Assembly (NCBI GenBank): GCA_964490245.1
Contig: CAZBAF010000009.1
Coordinates: 1-29,208 of the forward strand
From: CAZBAF01 sp964490245
Lineage (GTDB): Bacteria > Patescibacteriota > Saccharimonadia > Saccharimonadales > JACDBH01
Direction: 5' to 3'
DNA: 29,208 nucleotides
The translations under genes were made by a program, and so were the position numbers. The notes beneath the pieces were generated by a model that worked only from the letters and a program-made list of their open reading frames with translations, was not told the origin of the DNA and did not search any database. The first letter of the stretch is position 1. Each line of letters opens with the position of its first letter. Shown piece by piece: positions 27,535-29,208 of the stretch.

Positions 27535-27777
27535 TGTTTTTTAATTGTTGGGGTAAGTCGATTTTTTACAGTATCTGGCGCACTTTGTAATCCGAATTTG
27601 ATTTTCATTCAGGCAATCTGTTAATCGAATTATGTTTTCGTAAGCCAAAGACCTGATTTGGCAAAAAATAAGCCAGGCAAGTGCTATTAGTTTTCTGTAG
27701 CATTGTAGTGTTTATGACTACATAATTCTACCGCCCTTAACGTCAATATGGCTGTGGAAAACTGGACACAAAAATCA

Positions 27778-27880
27778 ATCTGTTCGTCTTGAGACAAACA
27801 GATGAGAACCCGCATACTAGTAGGTGCCTAATAAAAAAACAAACAGGCATTCTCTTTCCCGCCGGCTGGCAGGAAAGGGC
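27778..27880 (+). promoter_or_regulatory. Stacked hairpins before the large surface gene
   Basis: ATCTGTT-c-GTCT-tg-AGAC-a-AACAGAT (27778-27803) is a near-perfect hairpin. Next, GAGAA and TGCCT, separated by 16-17 nt, both pair with the contiguous AGGCATTCTC (about 27846-27855). Then CTTTCC/GGAAAG with inner GCC/GGC forms a third stem near 27855-27880. Possible leader RNA; no known riboswitch class is recognised. Confidence 0.4.
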
Positions 27881-27909
27881 AAGAAAAACCAAATACAAAC
27901 AACCAAAAA

Positions 27910-29208
27910 ATGCTAAGAAAAACAGCGTACCGGCTGCAAACCGTTCTCTACACCGTTGGTGTGGTTTGGCTTGCGATTGGTACGCTGTTATTCGTTTTAG
28001 CGTTGGGTGTGTTCAATACGCGCGCGCAGGTAGCGACCGCTGCACCCAGCACTTACTTGAACTTCCAGGCTCGCCTAAGGACTAATGCCGGTTCTATCGT
28101 GCCTGACGGTAACTACAACGTCGAATTTAAACTCTATTCTGCGGTGACCTCGAGCGGCTCCAGTCAGGGTGGCTGCACAGGTGATGCGGCTTGTCTGTGG
28201 ACTGAGACACGGACAGGCGGCAACCGCGTCAGGGTGGTTAATGGCTATATGACCGCTAATCTTGGCTCGGTTAACGCATTTCCGGATACCATCGACTGGG
28301 GTGAACAATTGTGGCTGACGATGAACATTGGCGGTACTGGCAGCCCAGCTTGGGATGGCGAAATGAACCCGCGCCTTCTGCTGACAGCCATACCTCATGC
28401 CTTTAAGGCTGACAGGGCCGATAAGGCATATGCTCTTACCGATGGCACCAACGACTTTACGCCGGAGGATTTCTTGCAGACGGCTCCTGGATCGGTGCAG
28501 GCGCTGAACTCTGCCAACACTGCTCTGCGCCTCAACCAGACAGGCGCAGGCAACCTCCTGCAGCTGCAGGCGGACGGCAGCGACGTTCTTACGCTGAACA
28601 AAAATGGCGAGATGGGTCTAGCCGGCGCCCTCGGCATCGGCGTCGCCCCCAATGCTGCTGTCGGCGCCCTGCAGGTCGCTAACAACTCCTGGCTCTCCGC
28701 CCTGGATAGTACCGGCACCAACTACATCAACATGTTCAAGGTCAATACCAATAACGAAATCCAGGTCGGGGCTGCCTTAAGCCTCGACGGCGGCATCCTC
28801 CTGCCCACTGATGCCGGTCAGCTCACCCTCGTCGATATGCCGCTGACCGCCAGCCTCAGTGTCGGTACGCCCCTCAGCTACAGCTTCCGTCTCGGCTCCT
28901 CCAACGTCCTGACCGTTTTTGGTGAAGCCGACGGTGCCGGCAACCTCCAAAACCCGAGAGTTGCCATCGGCTCCAGCATCACCCCCAGCTACACCCTGGA
29001 TGTAGGCGGCACCCTGGGCGTCAGCGGTGATAGTACCCTCACCGGCTCACTTACGGTTGGCGGCAACACCACCTTAGGCGATGCCTCCACTGACAGTCTG
29101 ACCATCCAGGGCAGCAGTGTAGTTATTCCCAACAACCTTAACTTCGACAACGACACCCTCTATATAGATGCACAGAATAACCGGGTGGGGATTGGGACGA
29201 GTTCGCCG
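27910..29208 (+). CDS. Large fibre-like surface protein, N-terminal part (runs off the window)
   Basis: The frame is open from ATG 27910 to the window end (433 codons). The N-terminus (MLRKTAYRLQ) is followed by a hydrophobic segment at about 13-36 and a possible signal-peptidase site near NTRAQVATAA. The mature part is beta-rich with few charged runs and repeats such as RVAIGSS, LDVGGTLGVSGDSTLTGSL, TVGGNTTLGDAST and NRVGIGTSS. The VGIGT-type motif is common in phage-tail-fibre-like and adhesin proteins, some ending in an intramolecular S74 chaperone, which would lie beyond this window. Two cysteines (CTGDAACLW) could form a disulfide. No ribosome-binding site is visible before the ATG. It may be an adhesin or appendage subunit working with the LamG protein upstream. 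Confidence 0.75.
   Translation, partial: MLRKTAYRLQTVLYTVGVVWLAIGTLLFVLALGVFNTRAQVATAAPSTYLNFQARLRTNAGSIVPDGNYNVEFKLYSAVTSSGSSQGGCTGDAACLWTETRTGGNRVRVVNGYMTANLGSVNAFPDTIDWGEQLWLTMNIGGTGSPAWDGEMNPRLLLTAIPHAFKADRADKAYALTDGTNDFTPEDFLQTAPGSVQALNSANTALRLNQTGAGNLLQLQADGSDVLTLNKNGEMGLAGALGIGVAPNAAVGALQVANNSWLSALDSTGTNYINMFKVNTNNEIQVGAALSLDGGILLPTDAGQLTLVDMPLTASLSVGTPLSYSFRLGSSNVLTVFGEADGAGNLQNPRVAIGSSITPSYTLDVGGTLGVSGDSTLTGSLTVGGNTTLGDASTDSLTIQGSSVVIPNNLNFDNDTLYIDAQNNRVGIGTSSP

Larger units (their letters stand above)
27416..27909. other. 494-bp AT-rich intergenic region without a gene
   Basis: No credible coding frame is present. The region is clearly more AT-rich than its surroundings. It has a perfect DnaA-box sequence (TTATCCACA on the minus strand, 27450-27458), looser matches TTATCCATT (27510-27518) and TGTGGAAAA (about 27752-27760), a possible promoter (27506-27534) and several hairpins before the last gene. 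The composition drop could mark a promoter/leader region for the surface gene, or an origin-like site, which two weak boxes do not establish. Confidence 0.55.

Noticed and set aside
27650..27680. GCCAAA-GACCTGA-TTTGGC followed by AAAAAA as a terminator.
   Set aside because: The A-run is on the plus strand after the stem, and the minus strand lacks a T-run on the proper side, so it is not an intrinsic terminator for either neighbour.
27789..28085. A 98-codon plus-strand frame overlapping the start of the fibre gene.
   Set aside because: It overlaps the better-supported frame starting at 27910, which has a signal peptide and continues open for 433 codons, and its own translation is basic and without recognisable features.

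Overview
This window looks like chromosomal DNA from a member of the Candidate Phyla Radiation (Patescibacteria), most likely Ca. Saccharibacteria. That assignment is inferred from the gene content: a small KGG-motif protein, a four-domain S1, a short IF-2, a DUF5663-like protein with a Pro-rich tail, class II ribonucleotide reductase next to nrdR, a solo PaaX/Cas2-like protein, and LamG-type and fibre-like surface proteins in a compact informational genome. TGA is used as a stop (S1 and YqeY genes), so this is not a UGA-glycine lineage.

Layout. 1-741: 3' end of 23S rRNA, a strongly folded spacer with heptamer repeats, then 5S rRNA. 742-2351: a run of hairpins, an alpha/beta-hydrolase remnant, a promoter with a long structured leader and the KGG gene, three more hairpins and a one-helix membrane protein. 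2376-3648 (minus): an HExxH metallopeptidase overlapping a ROK-family kinase. 3804-7485 (plus): S1, IF-2, DUF5663-like protein. 7570-11101 (minus): fmt and def (overlapping), then priA. 11244-13791 (plus): a winged-helix protein, bS21, a 120-nt fold-back element, YqeY, adk, map. 13944-16559: ftsA and ftsZ. 16773-20569: nrdR, nrdJ and a cysteine-free thioredoxin-fold protein. 20594-21130: a PaaX/Cas2-like gene bracketed by two copies of a 36-bp palindrome. 21144-24701: a probable T-box leader, a GNAT acetyltransferase and a eukaryotic-type IleRS. 24731-25212: rplU with a structured leader. 25286 to the end: two surface proteins separated by an AT-rich gap.

The genes are mostly housekeeping: translation (S1, IF-2, Fmt, Def, Map, bS21, bL21, IleRS, YqeY), division (FtsA, FtsZ), dNTP supply (NrdJ with its repressor NrdR), restart of replication (PriA) and nucleotide balance (Adk). 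The unusual content is regulatory. Seven genes have a sigma70-type -10 box only 6-7 nt before the ATG, which predicts leaderless mRNAs, while others have long leaders with Shine-Dalgarno sites. The leader at 21179-21416 has the parts of an isoleucine T-box: an ultra-short Stem I with ATC in its loop and a helix-UGGUACC-helix antisequestrator. The PaaX/Cas2-like gene has an operator-like palindrome over its own leaderless promoter and a second copy just past its stop codon. No tRNA gene, CRISPR array, intact insertion sequence or prophage was seen.
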